A stretch of DNA of 64,000 nt. It comes from Amycolatopsis pretoriensis. GTDB taxonomy: Bacteria; Actinomycetota; Actinomycetes; Mycobacteriales; Pseudonocardiaceae. The stretch spans positions 1-64,000 of the forward strand of contig NZ_FNUJ01000012.1 of assembly GCF_900107925.1 (NCBI RefSeq), written 5' to 3'. Every line of letters begins with the position of its first letter. Positions within the stretch are counted from its first letter, which is position 1. Below the pieces are notes generated by a model that saw only the letters and a program-made list of their open reading frames with translations, did no database searches and was not told the DNA's origin. A program made the translations under genes and the position numbers. Of the stretch, positions 1 through 7,612 are shown one piece after another.

Positions 1-81
1 CGTGGTCGCCAGGGTGCGGGCGGCGGCCCGGCCGAGGCTCAGTGGTGCCTGGTCGGTGTCCACCGGGTCGGTGACGGTCAC
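1..81 (-). CDS. Family 2B encapsulin shell protein, N-terminal fragment (partial)
   Basis: Only the first 27 codons are inside the window, read from a GTG at 81 towards base 1. The peptide has a short acidic N-terminus followed by LSLGRAAARTLATT. From memory of the family, family 2B encapsulin nanocompartment shell proteins of actinomycetes start with this kind of MTVT...LSLG-AAAR-LATT segment, ahead of a cyclic-nucleotide-binding-like insertion and the HK97-fold shell domain. None of those later domains is visible. If correct, the product self-assembles into a protein shell, usually next to a cargo gene such as a cysteine desulfurase or polyprenyl transferase beyond the left edge. The Shine-Dalgarno signal is weak. 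The assignment rests on a short stretch and is tentative. Confidence 0.5.
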   Translation of the reverse strand, partial: MTVTDPVDTDQAPLSLGRAAARTLATT

Positions 82-484
82 AGCGAAAACCACCCCATCA
101 TTCGGAAGCCGAGATTGCCCGGGACTGGCAACGAAGAATCAACATAGCAACGGCGTCCACGCGCACAATGACACGATCGGGTCCCACGCGGGAATCACCT
201 GTTCGACACCCGACCATTTCGGACACGGCGTTCGGCCCGATCGTCACCCGCGGTTCGCAAGCGTCACCCGGTCGAGAAGACGCCCTGCTCGTAAGGGGAA
301 TCAGTGGTCGCTGCGGGGAGCGGCACGGGCCGTCGGGGCGCCGTCGAACTGGGCCGAACCGGCGACAATCACGCCGTGGGTGAGGCCACTCGGATGAATC
401 GAACAATACCCGGTTGTCCGGCCGGAAATGCGTGGACTAACTTGACCTTCCCGGCGTGAATGCGCCGGCGCGGAAAGGACGTGG
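82..484. other. Intergenic region, divergent promoter space
   Basis: About 400 bp separate the divergent encapsulin-like gene and the DUF4239 gene. No credible coding frame was found: frames that stay open are arginine- and proline-rich and lack ribosome binding sites. The region should hold the promoters of both genes. No strong palindrome or consensus promoter stood out. A GAAAGGA Shine-Dalgarno precedes the ATG at 485. Confidence 0.5.
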
Positions 485-1249
485 ATGAACATCTTCGTGG
501 CCGGCGGGCTCTGGGTGGCCGGCGCGGCCCTCGTCGGGGGCGTGATCGCGTACCTGGTCCGCCGGTTCGGCTGGGACGAGGGGCGGCCCGACAACAACGA
601 CGCGGCGGGCCAGGTGTTCACCATCGTCGGCGGGCTGCACGCGGTGCTGGTCGCCTTCATCCTGATCTCGCTGTTCGACTCGGTCGGCTCGGCTAGCCAG
701 GACGCGCAGACCGAAGCGGACAGCCTGGTCGCGGCGACGTGGGCGGCCGACGCGCTGCCGGCCGAGACGAAGGACCGCGTGCACCAGCTCGCCGTCGCCT
801 ACGCCCGGACCGTCGAGCAGCAGGAGTGGCCGCGGCTGGCCGACGGCGGCGAGATCGCCGCCACGGGCTGGACGCAGCTGGACCAGATGCGCCAGGCCGT
901 CGCGGCCGCCGACGTCGACGGCGACTGGGCGATCGACCGCAAGACCGAGGCGAGCAACCAGCTCTGGTCGGTGTACCAGGCCCGCACGCAGCGGCTGAAC
1001 AACGCGGGCGGCGGCGGGGTCGGCGCGGTCGTCTGGTTCGCGCTGATCCTCGGCAGCCTGATCACCGCGATCCTGCTGCCCAACCTGTTCGGCGGCACGC
1101 GGCTGGCGGCGCACGTCATCATCGTCTCGACGCTGGCCGGCACGATCACCTTGCTGCTCTTCGCGATCTACCAGCTGCAGAACCCGTTCAGCGGGGGCGC
1201 GAAGGTGTCGGCGGAGGCGTTCACCAACGCGCTGGACCGGCTGGCTTGA
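485..1249 (+). CDS. DUF4239-type (bestrophin-like) membrane protein
   Basis: A 254-residue membrane protein with two N-terminal hydrophobic segments (about residues 4-22 and 43-62), a soluble helical middle (about 70-170) and two C-terminal segments (about 177-200 and 208-228). This 2+2 arrangement around a cytoplasmic helical region, with the VGGLHAVLVAFILISLFDS segment, matches the DUF4239 family, which is common in actinomycetes and has no settled function. The ATG is preceded by GAAAGGA at good spacing. The stop overlaps a TTG start of the next gene (TTGA), so the two are probably translationally coupled. Function is not assigned. Confidence 0.75.
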   Translation: MNIFVAGGLWVAGAALVGGVIAYLVRRFGWDEGRPDNNDAAGQVFTIVGGLHAVLVAFILISLFDSVGSASQDAQTEADSLVAATWAADALPAETKDRVHQLAVAYARTVEQQEWPRLADGGEIAATGWTQLDQMRQAVAAADVDGDWAIDRKTEASNQLWSVYQARTQRLNNAGGGGVGAVVWFALILGSLITAILLPNLFGGTRLAAHVIIVSTLAGTITLLLFAIYQLQNPFSGGAKVSAEAFTNALDRLA

Positions 1250-2520
1250 CCGGCACGCGGGCCCGCTGGGCGGCGATGCTCGGCGTGGCGGCGGCGGTCT
1301 CGGCGGTGCTGGCGGCGACGGGCTGGCTCGCACCGGCGTCGTCCTCGAAGCGGCCGGCGGCCCAGGACCCGGGCACCTGCACGATCCTGCAGGCGGAGAA
1401 CGAACGCGACGGCGCGCCGACGACGTTGCGGCTGCTGTCCCTGCCCGACGGGACCACGAAACGCCTGACCCAGGCCGGGTACTGGATCAACGCGATGGGG
1501 TACTCGGCTTCGCAAGACGTCGTCTACGGCGTCGCGGACGGCACGCGCCGAGGCCGCTACGACCACGGCGCGCACGCGGTGCGGATCGACGCGTCGGGGG
1601 CGGTGACGGACCTCGGGGTGGTCGGCCGCGCGGGCGCGCAACGTCCGGTGTGGAGCCAGGTCACCGGCGCGACGGCAGGCGCGATCGCCGGGAACCGCTG
1701 GTACGTGAGGCAGGACAGCGATCTGTACACAGTGGACGTCGACCCGGCGTCGGCGGACTACGTGCGGGTGGTCCACCGGACGGCGCTGCGGCCGGTGTCG
1801 CTCGCGGTGGGCGTGGACGACTTCGCGTACGACTCGGCGTCCGGCCTGCTGTACGGGGTGTCGACGACTTCGCGCGGCGACAGTTCGGTGGTGACCTTGG
1901 ACCCGGCGACGGGGAAGGTCGTGGTGGTGCCGGGACTGCGTTTCCCGCGCGGGGGAGCGTACGGGTCGGTGGTGCTGGCACCGGACGCGATCTACGGGAC
2001 GGCCAACCGGGCCGGGCGCCGGAGCGTGACCTACCGACTGCCCCGGGACGGTTCGGGCCCGGCGGTCGAGGTGTCGACCGGGCCCGCGTTGGTGAGCGGG
2101 GACGCCGCGGGGTGCTTCGCCGAGGCTCCGCCGCCGCCACCGCCACCTCCGCCTCCGCCTCCCACGACCAGTTCGGAGTCACCGGCTCCGACCACTACGC
2201 CTTCTCCGCCGCCGTCTTCGTCGAGCACGCCGGAGCCGCCACCGCCGTCGCAGCCGCCGCCGGTGGAGCAACCGGCGGCCGTGGTGGCCCCGACGCCCAC
2301 CCCGACTCCGACCCCGGAGGCCACTCCGGAGCCGAAGGCGGTGGAGCCCCCTCCGGCCCCGCCACCGTCGAAGCGGCGCGTGCAGCCGACGGAGAAACCG
2401 CAGCCGGTGGTCGAGGACACGGGAGCGCGGACGCAGGAGAAACGCCGCTGGGGCCTGACGGCCCTGATCCTGGTCCTGGGCACCGGCGCGGCAGTGGGCC
2501 ACGTCCGCCGGCACCGCTGA
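1246..2520 (+). CDS. Exported proline-rich protein with propeller-like domain and C-terminal anchor
   Basis: About 424 residues if the overlapping TTG at 1246 is used, or 414 from the ATG at 1276. The N-terminus is a hydrophobic signal or anchor segment (LGVAAAVSAVLAATGWLA). Residues about 40-290 form repeated beta-strand blocks (LLSLPDGTTKRLTQ, VVYGVADGTRRG, LLYGVSTTSRGDS) like a DUF6923-type beta-propeller. From about residue 293 the protein becomes an extended polyproline/Thr/Ser spacer. It ends with a hydrophobic segment (ALILVLGTGAAVGHV) and a basic RRHR tail, so it is probably displayed on the outer membrane face. The role is unknown. A strong hairpin immediately downstream should end the transcript. 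Confidence 0.65.
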   Translation: MTGTRARWAAMLGVAAAVSAVLAATGWLAPASSSKRPAAQDPGTCTILQAENERDGAPTTLRLLSLPDGTTKRLTQAGYWINAMGYSASQDVVYGVADGTRRGRYDHGAHAVRIDASGAVTDLGVVGRAGAQRPVWSQVTGATAGAIAGNRWYVRQDSDLYTVDVDPASADYVRVVHRTALRPVSLAVGVDDFAYDSASGLLYGVSTTSRGDSSVVTLDPATGKVVVVPGLRFPRGGAYGSVVLAPDAIYGTANRAGRRSVTYRLPRDGSGPAVEVSTGPALVSGDAAGCFAEAPPPPPPPPPPPPTTSSESPAPTTTPSPPPSSSSTPEPPPPSQPPPVEQPAAVVAPTPTPTPTPEATPEPKAVEPPPAPPPSKRRVQPTEKPQPVVEDTGARTQEKRRWGLTALILVLGTGAAVGHVRRHR

Positions 2521-2529
2521 CCCAGACCC

Positions 2530-2575
2530 GTCGTGAGTGGCAATTCGGGTTAGAACCCTAATTGCCACTCACGAC
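2530..2575. terminator. Two-tier hairpin, CGTGA-GGCA family
   Basis: Perfect 16-bp arms (GTCGTGAGTGGCAATT at 2530-2545 and its complement at 2560-2575) enclose a second stem, GGGTT-AG-AACCC. It starts 10 bp after the stop at 2520 and so probably terminates that transcript. The outer stem resembles five other hairpins in this window. Confidence 0.75.
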
Positions 2576-2803
2576 GAGCCGCGGCAGACCGGCTTCCGGA
2601 GGGTGCGTCGCGGAGTTGTGCCGGCGTGGTGCCCGGCGCTCGCGGCCGCCGGGGCCGCCACGCCGCGGCCGGGCTGAGGTGACCACCACACCTTGCCGCG
2701 GGACCGTTAACGCCCCGGCCTCCTCGAAGCCGTCCACCGTCCACTTCGGGCACGGAGACTCCTCCTCCGGTGCGGGTCCACGCGCCGGAGGAGGAGAAAC
2801 GGG

Positions 2804-4366
2804 ATGAAGCGGGTAACGATCGCCCTGGTCGCCGGGGTGCTGGCGCTGCCACTGGCCGCCGGGCCGGCCGAAGCGCACGACCCCGGGCCGCGGGCGAAGG
2901 ACGACCACCTCCGGACCCACGCCGGGCGGGCCCTGACCGCGGACGTGCTCCGCAACGACCGCGGCACCGCCGTCGTCCGGCACACCGCCGCCGCGCACGG
3001 GACCGTCGACCTCGACGCCGCCGGCCACCTCCGCTACACCCCGGCCCCGGGCTTCACCGGCCGGGATTCCTTCACCTACACCGTTTCCGACGCGGTGAAG
3101 CTCTACCCGACGAACCTCAAGCCGCTCGCCACGATCGGCGGCGTGGCGATCAAGGGCGGCGCGTACGGCTCCGCGCTCACCCCGGTCCCCGGCGAGCGGG
3201 ACGAGTTCTACGGCCTCACCGACCGCGGTCCCAACGTCGACGCGCCCGACGGCGGCAAGATCGAACCGCTGCCCGCCTTCACCCCGGCCATCGGGAAGTT
3301 CCGGCTCCGCGACGGGAAAGCCGTGCTGGAGCGCGCCATCCCGCTGCGCGCCGCGGACGGCACCCCGTACAACGGCCAGGTCAGCCCGCTCGCCGACACC
3401 GGCGAGAAGATCGTCGACCTGAACGGGAACGTCCTGCCGAAGTCCGCGAACGGCTACGACTCCGAAGGCCTCGTCGCGCAGAAGGACGGCACCTTCTGGG
3501 TCTCCGACGAGTACGGCCCCTTCATCACCCACTTCGGCCGCGACGGCCGCGCGATCGAGCGGCTCTCACCGTACGACGGCTCGCTGCCGGCCGAACTGAA
3601 GTACCGCGTCCCCAACAAGGGCATGGAAGGCCTCGCGCTGACCCCGGACGGCCGGACGCTCGTCGGCGTCATGCAGTCCGCGCTGCAGCAGCCCGACCTG
3701 ACGAAGAAGCCGGGCAACGTCACCACGCTGCGGATCGTCACCGTCGACCTGCGCACGCGCGCCACCCACGAGTACCTCTACCTGCTCGACGACCCGGACA
3801 CCACGGGCACCGCGGTCAGCGAGATCACCGCGCTCTCGGCCACGCGCTTCCTCGTCGACGAGCGCGACGGCAAGCCGGAACCGGGCGCGTACAAGAAGCT
3901 GTACGAAATCGACCTGACCGGCGCCACCGACGTCGGCCCGCGCGCCGCGGGCTACGACGCCGTCAAGGGCGGCGTCCTGGTCAGCGGCAAGAGCATCGAC
4001 GCCTACGTCGGCAAGGACACCACCGTCCAGGCGACGAAGGACCTCGCCGCCGCCGGGATCACGCCGGTGAGCAAGAAGCTGTACCTCGACCTCGGCGCCC
4101 TGGTCACCGGCCTGGACCCGAGCGGCGGCTTCTTCGGGCACGACAAGGTCGAGGGCGTCGCGACTACCGACGGCGGCCGCACGCTCGTCATCAGCAACGA
4201 CAACGACTTCGGCATCGACGGCGTCACGAACGCGGCCCCGCCGTACGCGCTGCACCCGAAGACGCTGCCGGACGGCCGCCAGGACGACGGCGAGTACCTC
4301 GCGGTCGACACGACCAAGCTCCCCGCGGCGACGAGCACCGCGACGGTCACGATCGACGTGCGGTAG
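2804..4366 (+). CDS. Secreted phytase-like esterase with N-terminal Ig-like domain
   Basis: 520 residues with a cleavable signal peptide (VTIALVAGVLALPLAAGPAEA). Residues about 30-105 are an Ig/cadherin-like module of the Big_9 type (DVLRNDRG, then LRYTPAPGFTGRDSFTYTVSD). Residues about 115-500 match the esterase-like activity of phytase family, with blocks such as FYGLTDRGPNVDAP, YDSEGLVAQKDGTFWVSDEY and NKGMEGLALTPDGRTL. These proteins are calcium-dependent beta-propeller hydrolases proposed to act on phosphoesters. The ATG has a strong GGAGGAGGAG Shine-Dalgarno. The gene is monocistronic, with a hairpin upstream and a convergent neighbour whose stop directly abuts its own. Confidence 0.85.
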   Translation: MKRVTIALVAGVLALPLAAGPAEAHDPGPRAKDDHLRTHAGRALTADVLRNDRGTAVVRHTAAAHGTVDLDAAGHLRYTPAPGFTGRDSFTYTVSDAVKLYPTNLKPLATIGGVAIKGGAYGSALTPVPGERDEFYGLTDRGPNVDAPDGGKIEPLPAFTPAIGKFRLRDGKAVLERAIPLRAADGTPYNGQVSPLADTGEKIVDLNGNVLPKSANGYDSEGLVAQKDGTFWVSDEYGPFITHFGRDGRAIERLSPYDGSLPAELKYRVPNKGMEGLALTPDGRTLVGVMQSALQQPDLTKKPGNVTTLRIVTVDLRTRATHEYLYLLDDPDTTGTAVSEITALSATRFLVDERDGKPEPGAYKKLYEIDLTGATDVGPRAAGYDAVKGGVLVSGKSIDAYVGKDTTVQATKDLAAAGITPVSKKLYLDLGALVTGLDPSGGFFGHDKVEGVATTDGGRTLVISNDNDFGIDGVTNAAPPYALHPKTLPDGRQDDGEYLAVDTTKLPAATSTATVTIDVR

Positions 4367-5374
4367 CTAGTACTTGAACTGGTCGACGTTGTCGGCGGTG
4401 ATGAGCAGCGGATCGCCCAGCAGGACGGTCTTCGACGCGGAGTCGTACTTCACCGCCGGCAACTCCAGGCTCACCTTGTTGACCGGCTGGAGCGGCTTGC
4501 CGTCGGCGACCTGCTTCGCCGTCCACGCGGTCAGGTAGCCCAGCGACTCGACGTTCCACAGCACCGACTGCGAGCAGGAACCGTCGAGCAGGTAGGGCTT
4601 GATCGCCTGCGGCGTCCCGACGCCGACGGTGAACACCTGCCCGATCTTCTGCTCCTCGCGCACGGCCTTCGCGACGCCGGGTGCCGACGTCGTGCACTCG
4701 CCGACCAGGCCGGTGAGCGCCGGGTGGCGGGCCATCAGTTCCTTGGCGAGGTTCGTCGCGTTGTCCTGGTCCTCGCCCGCGTACAGCGTCTCGACGAGCC
4801 GGGCCGCCGGGTAGTGCTCGGCCGCGTACTCCTGCTGGACGGAGATCCAGGCGTTGAGGTTCGCCGCGGCCGGTCCACACGAGACGATCCCCCACTCGCC
4901 GGTGCCGCCGGTCCGCTTCATCAGCGCTTCGGTGAGCGCGGTGCCGATCCCCTGGGCGCTGGCCTGGTTGACGAACACCTCGCGCTGCGTGCCCGGCGCG
5001 TCGGTGTCCGAGGTGAGCACGTGGATGCCCTTGGTGCGGGCTTCGGCGATCACCGGCGCGAGCGCGGCCGGGTCGTTCGGCGCGACGACGATGACGTCGA
5101 CCTTCTTGGCGATCAGATCGCGCACGATGCTCACCTGGGCATCGGGATCGACGGTCTTCGGGCCGACGGTCGACCACTGCACGCCGAGTTGCTTCGCCGC
5201 CTCGAGGCCGCCGGTGTTCATGGCCTGGAAGTACGGGATGCCGTCGACCTTCGGCACGAACGCGATCCGCGTCGGCGCGGGCGCGTCCAGCTGTTCCGAG
5301 CAGCCCCCGAGCGCGAGCGCCGCACCCAGCAGCAGCGTCGCGACCAGCCGGAACGTCTTCGTCGGCCCTCGCAT
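4367..5374 (-). CDS. Sugar ABC transporter substrate-binding lipoprotein (RhaS/AI-2 type)
   Basis: 335 residues from the ATG at 5374; an upstream in-frame GTG would add 23 residues in front of the signal peptide and is unlikely. The signal peptide ends in the lipobox LGGC, so the protein should be lipid-anchored. The mature part is a type I periplasmic binding fold (RIAFVPKVDGIPYFQAMN, VDVIVVAPNDPAALAPVI, VLTSDTDAPGT), closest to rhamnose, ribose or autoinducer-2 binding proteins. Permease and ATPase genes are absent on both sides, so this is an orphan receptor whose partners lie elsewhere. Its stop abuts the convergent phytase-like gene with no gap. The ligand cannot be read from sequence. 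Confidence 0.85.
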   Translation of the reverse strand: MRGPTKTFRLVATLLLGAALALGGCSEQLDAPAPTRIAFVPKVDGIPYFQAMNTGGLEAAKQLGVQWSTVGPKTVDPDAQVSIVRDLIAKKVDVIVVAPNDPAALAPVIAEARTKGIHVLTSDTDAPGTQREVFVNQASAQGIGTALTEALMKRTGGTGEWGIVSCGPAAANLNAWISVQQEYAAEHYPAARLVETLYAGEDQDNATNLAKELMARHPALTGLVGECTTSAPGVAKAVREEQKIGQVFTVGVGTPQAIKPYLLDGSCSQSVLWNVESLGYLTAWTAKQVADGKPLQPVNKVSLELPAVKYDSASKTVLLGDPLLITADNVDQFKY

Positions 5375-5602
5375 CCCCACCCATTCCTCGGGACTTTCGA
5401 TCGGTCTGCGCACGGTGGAGACCAAGGGGGAAGGTAGGGCCATGTGTAACGGTGGTCAACGGGATGTGCGCAAAGGGTTACGGAAGTGAGTTCTACCTCG
5501 TGGGTTTCTGGCGGATATTCGCCGGTCCGGCGGTGTTGGTCACGGTCGGTGACGACGATCGGGCGATCCGTGTCCGTTGTGGCGCGCGAGACACACGCTT
5601 CA

Positions 5603-5619
5603 ATACCCCGCAGGGGTAT
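5603..5619 (+). promoter_or_regulatory. CsoR-type operator palindrome
   Basis: ATACCCCGCAGGGGTAT is a perfect 7-3-7 inverted repeat only 10 bp before the ATG at 5630. C-run/G-run dyads flanked by AT/TA are the usual binding sites of CsoR-family copper-sensing repressors in actinomycetes. No csoR gene lies in the window, so the regulator is inferred. Confidence 0.65.
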
Positions 5620-5629
5620 AGTCGCCCGC

Positions 5630-6085
5630 ATGAACGAACAGCACGGCGCTTCGTGGGCGACAGCGATCCAGGCGACCCTGCACTGCCTGACCGGCTGTGC
5701 GATCGGTGAGGTGCTCGGCATGGTCCTCGGCACGGCGTTCGGCCTGCACAACGCGACGACCGTCGTCCTGTCGATCGTGCTCGCGTTCGTCTTCGGCTAC
5801 GGCCTGACCATGTGCGGCGTGCTGAAGTCGGGGCTGCCGGCGGCGGCCGCGTTCAAGGTCGCGCTGGCCGCGGACACCGTCTCGATCGCCGTCATGGAAC
5901 TGATCGACAACACGGTCGTCGTGGCGATCCCCGGGGCGATGGACGCCGGCCTGGCCAGTTTCCTCTTCTGGCTGGCACTGGTGCTCTCGCTGGCGATCGC
6001 GTTCGTCGTCACCGTGCCGGTGAACAAGTGGATGATCGGGCGCGGCCTCGGCCACGCGAAGGTGCACGCGCACCACCAGCACTGA
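5630..6085 (+). CDS. DUF4396 membrane protein, probably metal-responsive
   Basis: 151 residues with about four hydrophobic segments (about 25-48, 55-68, 78-95 and 110-130), matching DUF4396. Candidate metal ligands are a cysteine pair in an HC-x2-GC motif in the first membrane segment (LHCLTGCAIGE), a further MCG, and a His-rich tail (HAKVHAHHQH). These ligands and the CsoR-type palindrome over the start region suggest a role in copper or another thiophilic metal; this is inference, since the family has no proven activity known to me. The ATG at 5630 is chosen because it lies just after the palindrome and starts a sensible soluble N-terminus. Terminated by the hairpin at 6090. Confidence 0.75.
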   Translation: MNEQHGASWATAIQATLHCLTGCAIGEVLGMVLGTAFGLHNATTVVLSIVLAFVFGYGLTMCGVLKSGLPAAAAFKVALAADTVSIAVMELIDNTVVVAIPGAMDAGLASFLFWLALVLSLAIAFVVTVPVNKWMIGRGLGHAKVHAHHQH

Positions 6086-6089
6086 CGGG

Positions 6090-6113
6090 CCGGGGAGGTG
6101 GCGGCCTCCCCGG
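6090..6113. terminator. Bidirectional hairpin terminator
   Basis: Arms CCGGGGAGG and CCTCCCCGG with a 6-nt loop lie between the convergent stops at 6085 and 6122 and could serve both genes. Confidence 0.7.
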
Positions 6114-6121
6114 TCGGCGGG

Positions 6122-7357
6122 TCAGACGCGCGACAGGTCGACGGCCCGGTCGACCTTCGCCCGGTCGAGCACCCGCAAGATGCCTTCCAACAGGTAGTAG
6201 TCGGCGTAGGGGAGTGACACCTCGATGCCGTCCTCGGCCGGCCGGTTGCGGGTGCAGCGCGCGACGCTCGCCTCGGCCCGCGCCGACTTCGTCGTCAGGC
6301 ACGTCTGCGAGATCGCCGAGAGGATCCGCAGCGCGGCGTCGCGGTACTGCGCGCGGTGCGTGATCTCGGCGAGGTCGAGCAGGCCGCAGGCCATGATGAC
6401 CCCGGCGGAGGCGTCTTTGATGTCGTTCGGTGCCTGGGGGGCGAGGTAGTCCCACACCGGCACGTGGTCCGACGTCAGGTGCGACAGCGCGAAGTCCGCC
6501 AGTCGCCGGGCAGTGGTCAGGAACTCCTTGTCACCGGTGCGGCGGTGGATGGTCGTGAACCCGTAGACCCCCCACGCCTGCCCGCGCGACCAGCACGACG
6601 CCGGGCTGTAGCCCTGCACGGTGTTCGGCCCGATCGGCGCGCCGGTGACCGGGTCGAAGTCGAAGACGTGCGGGGTCGACCCGTCCGGGCGGACGAAGTT
6701 GCGCTGCGCGGTCTTGGCGTGCGCGACGGCGATTTCGAGGTACTGCGGATCTCCGGTCTGCTTGCTCGCGAACGCCAGCAGATCGAGGTTCATCATCGTG
6801 TCCATGATGACGCGGCCCGCGTTGTTCGGGTCGTTCAGCGCACCCCAGGCGCGGATGAACTTCCCGGCCGGGTTGTACCGCTTGATCAGCGACGACGCGG
6901 CCTGCACCGCGCCCGTCTTCCACTTCTCGTCGCCGGTGAGCCGGTACGCGGTCACCCACGACGGGTAGAAGAGGAAACCGAGGTCGTGCGTACTGGTGTC
7001 GTTCTGGCGCGGCGCCAGTTTCTCCGCGGACGCCAGCGCGAGGGTCTTGAATTGTTCGTCACCGCTGTGCAGCCAGGCCAGCCACAACTGGCCAGGCCAG
7101 AATCCGCCGACCCAGTCGCCATTCTGCGAATAGGTCCATTTCTCGAACTTCGTGCCGACCGGAAACGCGGTGACGCCGGGCGCCACCGCGCGGAGCTTGG
7201 CCACCGCGTAATCGGCCGCTTGGCGGAGCGTCCGGGTGGCCGATGCCTGGTCGGAGGCATCGAGAGGGGCCGCCGAGGCGGCCGTCGAAGTGCTGGCGCT
7301 CGCCGCCACCGCGGCGCCGGCCGCGGTGGTCAGCAGGGTTCTCCGGGTAACGCTCAC
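6122..7357 (-). CDS. GH88 unsaturated glucuronyl hydrolase, Tat-exported
   Basis: About 411 residues from a GTG at 7357. The N-terminus SVTRRTLLTTAAGAA is a twin-arginine signal. Family GH88 hallmarks are all present: HDLGFLFYPSW, MDTMMNLDLLAFASKQTGD with the conserved aspartate, and WSRGQAWGVYGF. GH88 enzymes remove the unsaturated uronic acid left by polysaccharide lyases from the non-reducing end of oligosaccharides. Typical length is about 370-400 residues, so the gene is complete. No lyase is adjacent; the nearest related enzymes are GH28 and GH105 at 15-18 kb. A longer form starting at the GTG at 7432 would bury the Tat motif and is rejected. Confidence 0.88.
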   Translation of the reverse strand: MSVTRRTLLTTAAGAAVAASASTSTAASAAPLDASDQASATRTLRQAADYAVAKLRAVAPGVTAFPVGTKFEKWTYSQNGDWVGGFWPGQLWLAWLHSGDEQFKTLALASAEKLAPRQNDTSTHDLGFLFYPSWVTAYRLTGDEKWKTGAVQAASSLIKRYNPAGKFIRAWGALNDPNNAGRVIMDTMMNLDLLAFASKQTGDPQYLEIAVAHAKTAQRNFVRPDGSTPHVFDFDPVTGAPIGPNTVQGYSPASCWSRGQAWGVYGFTTIHRRTGDKEFLTTARRLADFALSHLTSDHVPVWDYLAPQAPNDIKDASAGVIMACGLLDLAEITHRAQYRDAALRILSAISQTCLTTKSARAEASVARCTRNRPAEDGIEVSLPYADYYLLEGILRVLDRAKVDRAVDLSRV

Positions 7358-7519
7358 AGGTGCCCGCCATTCCGTGTGGGGAAATGCTCCAGGTTCCCGG
7401 AAGTTTTCCACAACGGACTGGCGCTTGTACACCCGGCGGATAGTCGTTCAAGGTTGTGAATTGGTGTTCCGGTGGGCGGGATATTCGCAGTGCGAGAACG
7501 CGTCCCGCGCCAGAAAAGG

Positions 7520-7553
7520 GCGAAGGCCCGGCGGGGGAATGCCGGGCCTTCGC
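7520..7553 (-). terminator. Hairpin terminator of the SH3b gene
   Basis: Perfect 13-bp arms GCGAAGGCCCGGC and GCCGGGCCTTCGC with an 8-nt loop lie about 60 bp beyond the stop at 7613. Confidence 0.75.
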
Positions 7554-7612
7554 GTCATCGCGGGGTGAGGGCAGTCGACCACGCGACGCTCGGGGCTCGC
7601 TCGAGCCGTGGA

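Noticed and set aside
437-1333. Large arginine-rich minus-strand frame opposite the DUF4239 gene, as an example of many antisense frames in the window.
   Set aside because: High-GC shadow frames of real genes: low-complexity R/A/P/G peptides, no ribosome sites and no family signatures.
7358-7432. N-terminal extension of the GH88 protein from a GTG at 7432.
   Set aside because: It would place about 25 residues before the twin-arginine signal, which should be N-terminal.
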